DNA of 9,000 nt from Planctomycetota bacterium (GTDB taxonomy: Bacteria; Planctomycetota; Phycisphaerae; WQYP01; JAJZKY01): the NCBI GenBank assembly GCA_021803885.1, contig JAJZKY010000156.1, positions 1 to 9,000 on the forward strand. The letters run 5' to 3'. Each line of letters starts with the position of its first letter. Positions within the stretch are counted from its first letter, which is position 1. A program made the translations under genes and the position numbers. Below are positions 1 through 5,616 of this stretch, piece by piece. The notes beneath the pieces are model-generated. The model had not been told where the DNA came from. It was given only the letters and a program-made list of their open reading frames with translations, and made no database searches.

Positions 1-252
1 CGGAAAGCGCCCAGTGTCGAGATGGAACTCATCGACCGCGTGGCCAAGGGCATCGACCTGGAGTTTCGCGGTCTCAACCTTTGCCCGGCTGAGATAGTGC
101 ATCACTCGGGGCGCTACGATACCTGCCAGAAGCGCCAGGATGACGAGCACCACCATGAGCTCGAGAAGCGTGAACCCGACAGGGCGTGTCGAGGTCGTGG
201 AGCGAGTGCGAGTCGCCATTGCGACGGCTGCGGGTCTGACTGTTGTTCTCAT
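1..252 (-). CDS. gspG: Type II secretion major pseudopilin GspG (5' part, 3' end off window)
   Basis: The visible 84 residues are the N-terminus of the major T2SS pseudopilin, which assembles into the periplasmic pseudopilus that pushes substrates through the outer-membrane secretin. Residues 24-31 carry the class III leader and prepilin peptidase site (P-V-G | F-T-L-L-E): cleavage falls after Gly26, Phe27 becomes +1 and Glu31 is the invariant Glu+5. A hydrophobic helix follows (about 29-48, MVVLVILALLAGIV), then A-P-R-V and a stretch with K-A-K-like spacing ending L-D-T-G-R-F-P, which matches the GspG-type sequence (LDN-x-RYP) rather than minor pseudopilins GspH-K. The gene lies 27 nt after the gspF stop, same strand, so the two are probably cotranscribed. 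The start is uncertain: ATG at 252 gives a 26-residue leader, ATG at 219 a 15-residue leader, and neither has a good Shine-Dalgarno sequence. No stop is reached before the window edge. Confidence 0.93.
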   Translation of the reverse strand, partial: MRTTVRPAAVAMATRTRSTTSTRPVGFTLLELMVVLVILALLAGIVAPRVMHYLSRAKVETAKLQVDALGHAVDEFHLDTGRFP

Positions 253-279
253 GCCGGGTAGGGGGGCAATATATGTATG

Positions 280-1521
280 CTACGATGCGAGATTGTTAAT
301 GCTCAGCAGCCCGATGAACACGGAACTGATCAGTGCGGCAACGACAAGGCCCATCAAGATGATCGCCGCCGGGACAATCATTGTGAGGAGACGTTCGAGG
401 CGAAGTTGACTGTCGGCCTCGAGCGCCGCGGCCGCGGATTGGAGCATCTCATGGAGCTGGCCTGTCTCCTCGCCTACTCTCGCCAATTGAACCGCGACGG
501 GCGGAAAGACGCCCGCTCGAGCGAGCGCGGAAGAAAGAGGCTCACCGGCCTGAACATCGCGAATTGCATCTTCCATGACCTTGAACAGCCAGCGGTTCAC
601 CAGCGTGCCGCGTGCCACTTTCAGTGCCGCCGGAAGGGATAGCCCATTGCGCGTGAGCGTGCTCACGGTGCGAAGGAGACGGGCGGTGTTGAGCGCCGCG
701 GGCAGCTGAGCGGTCCAGCGACTGACGAGCGACCACCGATCGAATCTCAATCGTCCACTTGTAGTGCGTAGCCACGCAACGGCGAGCGCCAGGGCGGCGG
801 ACCCCGCGAGGGCCACGAGCCACCCATAGTGTGCGACAAACCATCCGATCGCGAGGGCGACCCGCGTCGCTGTCGGGATTGGTGTGTCAGCCTCGGCGAA
901 CATCAGCTGGAATCGCGGCAAGACAAACGTCAAAAGAAGCACCAGTGTCGTGAGAACCATCACAGCCAGAATGGCCGGATAGAACAGCGCGGAGCGTACG
1001 CGCTCGCGCACCTCGAACTGTCGGCGCATCAACTGCGCGAGCTCCTTGAGCGCCTCCGGCAGCGAACCGCCCACCTCACCGGCCTCGATCATGCTCAGGT
1101 AGTATGGCGGTAAACGCTCAGGTCTTGCCGCGAAAGCACCTTGCAACGTCTTGCCGGAGCGCACAGCCGTAAGGAGCGACTCGACCGATGCGCCTGCCGT
1201 ACTCGCGCTCATGAATGCTCCACAGACCTGAAGGGCGCGATCGACCGTCAGTCCCGCGCGGAGAAGCGCCGCGAGGGATTCGGTCAAGCTCAAGAGTTCT
1301 CGTCCGCTCATTCGAGTGCGCGCGGTGAGCGCGCGCGCCACCCCCATCCACATGCCCTTGGGCATTCGCTTATGGACCGAGGCATCGGCGGCGCGGATCT
1401 CGATCGGGATCAGCCCGCGCCGATTGAGCGTCTCGAGCGCCGAGAGCCGAGAGCCCGAGATGATCTCACCGTGCTGAAGGACGCCGGCGTTATCCATGGC
1501 TCGGTAGTTGAAGGCGGGCAC
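280..1521 (-). CDS. gspF: Type II secretion inner-membrane platform protein GspF
   Basis: This 413-residue protein is the polytopic inner-membrane core of the T2SS platform. It couples the cytoplasmic ATPase GspE to pseudopilus assembly. Two T2SSF domains are visible, about residues 72-200 and 273-400. Each contains the family's G-E-x-G/T-G-x-L-x-E motif: GEVGGSLPEAL at 148-158 and GEETGQLHEML at 350-360. Membrane segments are predicted at about 179-201, 222-250 and 379-405, the usual three-helix topology. Length is normal for the family (about 400). The start is GTG: the N-terminus MPAFNYRAMDNAG aligns with the typical GspF start (x-F-x-Y-x-A-x-D-x-x-G), which would be lost from the next ATG (codon 9), and a GAGAGG Shine-Dalgarno sequence lies 7 nt upstream. 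It follows gspE with 32 intergenic nucleotides and precedes gspG by 27, consistent with one transcript. The paralogue PilC of type IV pili is the main alternative; the downstream GspG-type pseudopilin favours GspF. Confidence 0.95.
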   Translation of the reverse strand: MPAFNYRAMDNAGVLQHGEIISGSRLSALETLNRRGLIPIEIRAADASVHKRMPKGMWMGVARALTARTRMSGRELLSLTESLAALLRAGLTVDRALQVCGAFMSASTAGASVESLLTAVRSGKTLQGAFAARPERLPPYYLSMIEAGEVGGSLPEALKELAQLMRRQFEVRERVRSALFYPAILAVMVLTTLVLLLTFVLPRFQLMFAEADTPIPTATRVALAIGWFVAHYGWLVALAGSAALALAVAWLRTTSGRLRFDRWSLVSRWTAQLPAALNTARLLRTVSTLTRNGLSLPAALKVARGTLVNRWLFKVMEDAIRDVQAGEPLSSALARAGVFPPVAVQLARVGEETGQLHEMLQSAAAALEADSQLRLERLLTMIVPAAIILMGLVVAALISSVFIGLLSINNLAS

Positions 1522-1528
1522 GCAGCGA

Positions 1529-1534
1529 CCTCTC
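1529..1534 (-). promoter_or_regulatory. Ribosome binding site of gspF (supports the GTG start)
   Basis: On the minus strand GAGAGG lies 7 nt before the GTG at 1521-1519. It supports GTG initiation over the internal ATG eight codons later, which would remove conserved N-terminal residues. Confidence 0.7.
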
Positions 1535-1553
1535 TTTTTTCGCGTTCCGAGAG

Positions 1554-3245
1554 CTACTCGAGCGTCGTAACGCGCAGCACTTCCTCGATGCTGGTAGCGC
1601 CTGCGGTGACCCGTTCAAAGCCATGGCGCAACATCGTGCGCATGCCACGTTGCACGGCCGCCTCCTCGAGCGCGTGAGCATCGGCGTGATGCAGCACCAG
1701 CGCGCGCACGGGTTCCGTCATCGTAAGCGCCTCAACAATTGCCGTCCGTCCCTGAAAACCAGTACCCCGACATGCCGAGCATCCGTGGGAGCGGTACCAG
1801 GGACCCGACGGTCTTGGGATCCCGAAACGCTCGAGCGTCGAGGCGCCTGGCGCATACGGCACACGACAGTCGGCACAGAGCTTGCGAACGAGCCGCTGAC
1901 CCAGCACGATCTGGACCGTGGAGGTAATGAGATAATCATCGATTCCCATATCCAGGAGCCGTGTGACTGCGCCCGCAGCGCTATTGGTGTGCAACGTGGA
2001 GAACAGTAGGTGGCCGGTGAGTGCTGCCTGGATGGCGATCTCCGCGGTCTCGCGGTCGCGGACCTCTCCGACCATGAGCACGTCCGGGTCCTGGCGCAAA
2101 AAAGCGCGCAGAGCTTGCGCGAACGTCAGTCCAATCGTCGGTCGGATGGGAACCTGGTTCAGGCCCTCGAGCACGTACTCGACGGGATCTTCAATGGTGA
2201 TGATCTTCTTCTCTGGGGTGTTGATTTCCTTCAGCAGAGCGTAGAGCGTTGTGGTTTTGCCGCTGCCGGTGGGGCCGGTCACGAGAACGATTCCGTGGGG
2301 CCGGTCGATCGCTTGCTTCAGCCGCTCTTGCAAGTCCGAGTCAAATCCCAACGCGTCGAAGTCGAGCGTGACATCGCGTCGATCAAGGATGCGCAGCACG
2401 ACGCTCTCGCCGTGCAACGTCGGGGTCGTGGCGACGCGAAAATCGACCTCCTTGCCTTGAACCGTCACCCGTATCCGCCCATCCTGCGGCAGACGACGCT
2501 CGGCAATGTTGAGCCCCGCCATGACCTTGATGCGGGAGACCACCGGAGCGGCGAGTTCCTTGGGGTGCGACTCCAGTTCCCGCAGCATCCCGTCGAGGCG
2601 AAGTCTGATGATGAGCGCACGTTCCGATGCCTCGAGATGTATGTCGGAGGCGCGCGCGGTGACGGCCGCGTCAATGAGCTGGTGCACAAGGCGGATCACC
2701 GGGGCGTCACTTGCGAGATCCTTGAGTCGATCGACCTCCTCTTCCTCTACATCGCTCGAGACCCGCGCGGCTGCGGCGTCCTCTTCGCTTCGCGGGTAAA
2801 GTGTCTCTAGCACCCGGCGAATTTGCGTTCGGGTACCGATGCGGCGAGCCACCGGACACCGCAGGGCAAACTGCAGCGCGCGCGGACCGTAATCGTCGAG
2901 CGCATCCCAGCAGGCAATGTCGACTCCAGCGGCGGTAGCCGAAAGAGGCAGCAACTCCCGGGAGCGAAGGAACTCGGCATTGACGTTCGAGGGCAACGCC
3001 GCATCGCGGGGGAGCGAAGCTGAATCAAGCCGTGGAAGACCTGTGTAGGCGGCCAGATCCGCGGCGAGATCTGCCTCGGAGAGCAATCCGAGTTTGAGAA
3101 CCACGGCCGCCAGCCGATCGGAGGTTTCGGACTGCACCCGAGCCACCCGCTCGGCAAGCACTGCGGTGAGGCGTCGCTGTGCAACGAGCCAACGCAAAAA
3201 CTCGCACTCGGGTTTTATGTCGGTGTTCGCGATCACCCCACTCAT
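1554..3245 (-). CDS. gspE: Type II secretion hexameric ATPase GspE
   Basis: This 563-residue protein is the cytoplasmic AAA-like secretion ATPase that powers pseudopilus assembly, acting with GspL and GspF at the inner membrane. The N-terminal part (about 10-150) looks like the T2SSE/MshEN-type domain, including K-L-G-L-L-S-E-A-D-L at 51-60. An acidic linker (161-172) leads to the ATPase core. Visible motifs are Walker A GPTGSGKT at 324-331, the Asp box IITIEDPVEY at 348-357, Walker B DPDVLMVGEVRD at 386-397 and the His box G-H-L-L-F-S-T-L-H-T-N at 411-421. A zinc-binding tetracysteine follows: C457-x2-C460 and C489-x2-C492, typical of GspE and PilB and absent from PilT. All catalytic motifs look intact. 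ATG at 3245 is preceded by GAGGGGGG, with GAGG 4 nt away. No gspC or gspD lies upstream, so this appears to be the first gene of the cluster, as in Xanthomonas xps. PilB or MshE is the alternative; the gspF-gspG neighbours argue for GspE. Confidence 0.96.
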   Translation of the reverse strand: MSGVIANTDIKPECEFLRWLVAQRRLTAVLAERVARVQSETSDRLAAVVLKLGLLSEADLAADLAAYTGLPRLDSASLPRDAALPSNVNAEFLRSRELLPLSATAAGVDIACWDALDDYGPRALQFALRCPVARRIGTRTQIRRVLETLYPRSEEDAAAARVSSDVEEEEVDRLKDLASDAPVIRLVHQLIDAAVTARASDIHLEASERALIIRLRLDGMLRELESHPKELAAPVVSRIKVMAGLNIAERRLPQDGRIRVTVQGKEVDFRVATTPTLHGESVVLRILDRRDVTLDFDALGFDSDLQERLKQAIDRPHGIVLVTGPTGSGKTTTLYALLKEINTPEKKIITIEDPVEYVLEGLNQVPIRPTIGLTFAQALRAFLRQDPDVLMVGEVRDRETAEIAIQAALTGHLLFSTLHTNSAAGAVTRLLDMGIDDYLITSTVQIVLGQRLVRKLCADCRVPYAPGASTLERFGIPRPSGPWYRSHGCSACRGTGFQGRTAIVEALTMTEPVRALVLHHADAHALEEAAVQRGMRTMLRHGFERVTAGATSIEEVLRVTTLE

Positions 3246-3458
3246 CCCCCCTCGGACTGCGCTGAAACGCGTTCACGTTGCCGCTGCGCAGCTCTTTATG
3301 TTCGGGTCGCAACTGAAGTCTCTCAACTCATTAGACTTGTCTGCGCCCTGCTCTCGATGCACCTCCCGCATCCCTTGCGCGCAGTCGGCTCTTTCGCCCT
3401 GGAAATGTAAGAGCTGTCGCCTGACGAGAGGACGCCGCGCGGCCAATTCAGTATATCG

Positions 3459-3488
3459 ATCGTAGTTCCGTTAACTCGGTGGCGTCAA
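3459..3488 (-). promoter_or_regulatory. Candidate sigma70-type promoter for gspEFG
   Basis: On the minus strand TTGACG (3488-3483, 5 of 6 matches to the -35 consensus) is followed after 18 nt by TACGAT (3464-3459), which keeps the T1, A2, A5 and T6 of the -10 consensus. Transcription would begin near 3452, leaving a leader of about 200 nt before the gspE ATG. Prediction from sequence only. Confidence 0.42.
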
Positions 3489-3499
3489 CCAAGGCGGCA

Positions 3500-3513
3500 G
3501 TTGCGAACGCAAC
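3500..3513. promoter_or_regulatory. Inverted repeat between the divergent promoters, possible operator
   Basis: GTTGCG-AA-CGCAAC is a perfect 6-bp dyad with a 2-nt centre. It lies 11 nt upstream of the minus-strand -35 box and about 40 nt upstream of the plus-strand -35 box, a position suited to a regulator acting on both directions. The binding protein is unknown and a single short dyad can arise by chance. Confidence 0.3.
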
Positions 3514-3552
3514 TCGTTCCGTGGTCGGAGGCGTGTCTTGGCGAGTGAGCAG

Positions 3553-3581
3553 TTGACGTTGCGACGCCTTCCTGCTAACGT
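3553..3581 (+). promoter_or_regulatory. Candidate sigma70-type promoter for the FN3/RHS genes
   Basis: TTGACG (3553-3558) is separated by 17 nt from TAACGT (3576-3581). The -10 box keeps T1, A2 and T6 and is preceded by TGC, an extended -10 feature. Transcription would begin near 3588, giving a leader of about 180 nt before the small ORF at 3771. Prediction from sequence only. Confidence 0.4.
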
Positions 3582-3673
3582 TGCCCCTAAATGGGTGTTA
3601 TAGGTGACCCGTGGGTGGGGTCCTGAGCATCTGAGAATGAACTGACTTTCGGGGAGTCTCATCGTTGAGTTGA

Positions 3674-3692
3674 GAGCTTGCGTGTCAAGCTC
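3674..3692 (+). other. Stem-loop in the predicted 5' leader
   Basis: GAGCTTG-cgtgt-CAAGCTC forms a perfect 7-bp stem with a 5-nt loop. No T-run follows, so it does not look like an intrinsic terminator. It could shape the leader RNA or be a protein-binding dyad. Confidence 0.35.
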
Positions 3693-3738
3693 GCGCGCGC
3701 AGTGAATGCGGGGTGCGCTCGTGCACTTTGCTCACCAG

Positions 3739-3765
3739 CGTCGGGCGAATGCTCCGACGTGGAGG
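3739..3765 (+). promoter_or_regulatory. Stem-loop abutting a strong Shine-Dalgarno sequence
   Basis: CGTCGG (3739-3744) pairs with CCGACG (3754-3759). The loop segment GCGAATGCT adds two inner G-C pairs around GAAT with one bulged T. One nucleotide later comes GGAGG (3761-3765), 5 nt before the ATG at 3771, the best ribosome binding site on the plus strand of this window. The stem ends right beside the Shine-Dalgarno sequence, so its folding could affect ribosome access. No T-run follows, so a terminator is unlikely. Confidence 0.4.
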
Positions 3766-3770
3766 TTACC

Positions 3771-3848
3771 ATGACCTGTGACGGGATGGGAACGGGGAGC
3801 GGATTTGCGGTCCGATGGCCTACGGAGCCAAAGGCGCGCCTCCTATGA
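3771..3848 (+). CDS. 25-residue leader ORF, probably translationally coupled to the FN3 gene
   Basis: ATG at 3771 has an ideal GGAGG 5 nt upstream and opens a 25-codon frame beginning MTCDGMGTGSGF and ending KARLL. Its TGA (3846-3848) overlaps the ATG at 3845 as ATGA, the classic arrangement for termination-reinitiation. The downstream gene lacks a good ribosome binding site of its own, and its frame has a TGA at 3779-3781, so the strong site cannot start that gene directly. I know no homologue and the peptide shows no signal sequence or motif; its role may be the act of translation itself. An alternative is that a one-base indel has separated an original 3771 start from the gene body. Confidence 0.5.
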   Translation: MTCDGMGTGSGFAVRWPTEPKARLL

Positions 3849-5380
3849 CTCGAAACTGCCGAGCGCGACGGCACTGGCGAGGCCCGATCGCGCTTGTTGC
3901 GGCGCTCCTTTGCAGTGTGAGTCCCGCAATGGCTGCAGGCGGCACGGTGACGTACTCCTACGATGCGCTAGGGCGCCTGAGGCAGGTGACGTACCCCAAC
4001 GGCGTGACGGTCACCTACGCGCTGGATGCCGCTGGGAATCGCACCAATGTCACGACGACCCAACCGCCATCGGCGCCCGGTACTCCGACCTTCTCCTCAA
4101 TCACCGGATCGACCGCGACAGCAGCTTGGACGGCACCGAGCAGCGGTACCGCACCGACAGGCTATGAATATACGCTCAACGGCGGTACGAGCTGGACGTC
4201 CGTCGGAACGGCGCTGTCGGCGAACCTATCGGGTCTTGCGAACGATGGGACGCAGTACACCTTTTCGGTACGGGCGTACGACGCGGAGGGAGGCCAGGGC
4301 GCCGAGTCCACTGCCACTTTCAGCACCGCGCCGTCGGCCCCCGGAACCGTCACGATCAGCAACATCGGGGAAACGACCGCCACGGCATCCTGGGGGGCTG
4401 CGACCGACGCGAGTGGCGTTTCCGGTTATGAATATTCCCTCAATGGAGGATCGAGCTGGACGAATGCCCGGAACACCCTCACCGTCAATCTCTCGGGACT
4501 CGCCGGGGGAACGCAATATACGCTCAGCGTGCGGGCTTACGATGCTGCGGGTACTCGAGGCGGATCCTCCTCTGCCACTTTCAGCACTGCGCCGACCGCC
4601 CCGGGAACCGTCACGATCAGCAATATTGCCGCCACTACCGCCACGGCATCCTGGGGGGCTGCGACCGACGCGGGTGGCGTTGCGGGTTATGAATACTCCC
4701 TCAACGGAGGATCGAGCTGGACGAATGTCGGGAACACCCTCACCGTCAATCTCGGCGGACTCATCGGCGAAACGCAATACACTTTCAGCGTTCGCGCGTA
4801 CGACGGGGCAGGCAATCGCGGCCCCTCGTCATCCAGTACGTTCACGACCGCGGCGGTCGTGCCGTCCACTCCCACCGGGCTCAGTGCAACTGTAGCGGGC
4901 GACAATCAGGTCAATATCTCCTGGAATGCTTCCAGCGATTCGGGAGGACCGGGGCTCGCCGGCTACAAGATTTACCGCGACGGAACACAGATCGGCACCT
5001 CCAGTTCGACCTCGTACAGCGATACCGGTGTCACGCCGTTCAACACATACACGTACACCGTCGCGGCATATGACACGCACGGAACGACTTCGGGGCAATC
5101 CGCGGCCGCCTCGGCATCAACTTTTTACCAAATCACTAATTCGGTGGGAGGCGTAATCGCACCAGCTCCTTATTTAGTCTCCGTCTATACGCGAACGAGG
5201 GGCGAGAACTATTGGCATCTCTGGCAAGATTATGGTTCCGGCGAAGTGGTGGTTTCGCTAGGCCCGTCCGGCGCAACGGGCCCAACCTTATGCGAAACTG
5301 CCGGGACTCTAGGTATCGCCAGCGGGTATCAGCGAAACGGCTGCATCGTGGACGCAGAGCCGAGCGTTTACGGGCACTGA
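3845..5380 (+). CDS. Secreted protein: one YD repeat, four FN3 domains, unassigned C-terminal module
   Basis: From ATG 3845 the product has 511 residues; an in-frame ATG at 3815 would add 10. A Sec signal peptide is clear: basic n-region (RNCRARRHWR), hydrophobic PIALVAALLCSV, then A-M-A | A near residue 30. The mature protein starts with one RHS-type YD repeat (about 31-71: V-T-Y-S-Y-D-A-L-G-R-L and Y-A-L-D-A-A-G-N-R). Four FN3-like domains follow at about 75-162, 163-249, 250-336 and 339-426. The first three share GYEYxLNGGxSWT and FSVRAYD signatures; the fourth is more divergent (GYKIYRDG). Residues 427-511 are a different module, rich in Tyr, Trp and Gly, with two cysteines and the ending Y-Q-R-N-G-C-I-V-D-A-E-P-S-V-Y-G-H, which I cannot assign. 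No catalytic motif is visible. FN3 domains in bacterial exported proteins usually act as spacers or binders, so an extracellular adhesive or accessory role beside the RHS genes is inference. Start choice rests on the ATGA overlap with the leader ORF. Confidence 0.85.
   Translation: MTRNCRARRHWRGPIALVAALLCSVSPAMAAGGTVTYSYDALGRLRQVTYPNGVTVTYALDAAGNRTNVTTTQPPSAPGTPTFSSITGSTATAAWTAPSSGTAPTGYEYTLNGGTSWTSVGTALSANLSGLANDGTQYTFSVRAYDAEGGQGAESTATFSTAPSAPGTVTISNIGETTATASWGAATDASGVSGYEYSLNGGSSWTNARNTLTVNLSGLAGGTQYTLSVRAYDAAGTRGGSSSATFSTAPTAPGTVTISNIAATTATASWGAATDAGGVAGYEYSLNGGSSWTNVGNTLTVNLGGLIGETQYTFSVRAYDGAGNRGPSSSSTFTTAAVVPSTPTGLSATVAGDNQVNISWNASSDSGGPGLAGYKIYRDGTQIGTSSSTSYSDTGVTPFNTYTYTVAAYDTHGTTSGQSAAASASTFYQITNSVGGVIAPAPYLVSVYTRTRGENYWHLWQDYGSGEVVVSLGPSGATGPTLCETAGTLGIASGYQRNGCIVDAEPSVYGH
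4343..4864 (+). repeat. Tandem 261-nt DNA repeat encoding FN3 domains 2 and 3
   Basis: Two adjacent copies (4343-4603 and 4604-4864) have an exact period of 261 nt, or 87 codons. By eye about nine in ten bases match over the first 165 nt, including an identical run of more than 30 bases covering the S-W-G-A-A-T-D-A segment; the last third diverges. The junction before copy 1 also nearly matches the junction before copy 2 (ACTTTCAGCAC-GCGCCG), showing that the upstream FN3 domain belongs to the same duplication series. This points to recent duplication or gene conversion and to likely copy-number variation between strains. Confidence 0.75.
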
Positions 5381-5616
5381 TGAGGGGGGTAGGAGGGCTC
5401 GAAGTGGCATTCTCAGATTATGCTGCGCAGGTCCGCTTGGCGCGACCACAAACGCAGCTCCTGCAAGCCTCGCCAAGAGCGGGGTCGCCAGTGCGTTGCG
5501 AGAAGGAGTGTTCGAACCGAAGCAGCGTCGGGCGAACCGGACAAACAGTCGGTATGAGAGACAATACCACGACGTGTTTCAAGCCGTGGGCGTCACTTTC
5601 GTGGAAAGGTCCGAGA

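Larger units (their letters stand above)
3246..3770. other. Divergent intergenic region between gspE and the FN3/RHS cluster
   Basis: This stretch of about 525 nt separates the starts of the minus-strand T2SS genes and the plus-strand secreted-protein genes. I see no convincing coding sequence in it: open frames here are short, lack ribosome binding sites and resemble no family I know. It holds one promoter-like pair for each direction (3459-3488 minus, 3553-3581 plus), a short dyad between them (3500-3513) and two stem-loops in the plus-strand leader (3674-3692, 3739-3759). Both predicted transcripts would have long 5' leaders, about 180-200 nt, leaving room for post-transcriptional control. 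I looked for a GEMM-type cyclic-di-GMP riboswitch and did not recognise one. Confidence 0.6.

Noticed and set aside
2010..2810. 266-codon plus-strand open frame
   Set aside because: Antisense to the conserved GspE ATPase core; composition is that of a shadow frame.
3674..3759. Possible intrinsic terminator or cyclic-di-GMP riboswitch in the plus-strand leader
   Set aside because: The two stems lack following T-runs, and I could not find the conserved bases or the paired helices of a GEMM riboswitch.
4226..4777. Long minus-strand open frame with internally repeated protein sequence
   Set aside because: Its repeats mirror the FN3 DNA duplication on the opposite strand; no ribosome binding site and no family resemblance.
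5289..5310. Short similarity (ATG, CGAAACTGCCG) to the start of the FN3 gene at 3845
   Set aside because: Only about a dozen shared bases with a 3-nt gap; too short to argue for a duplication.
5551..5568. GGTAT-N8-ATACC inverted repeat before the first RHS gene
   Set aside because: Only 5 bp per arm with an 8-nt spacer and no other supporting signal; likely chance.
5212..5616. 135 extra in-frame codons upstream of the first RHS gene, overlapping the end of the FN3 gene
   Set aside because: The stretch encodes an arginine-rich sequence without domain features, its first ATG lies inside the FN3 gene in another frame, and a signal peptide begins properly at 5617 with a usable ribosome binding site.
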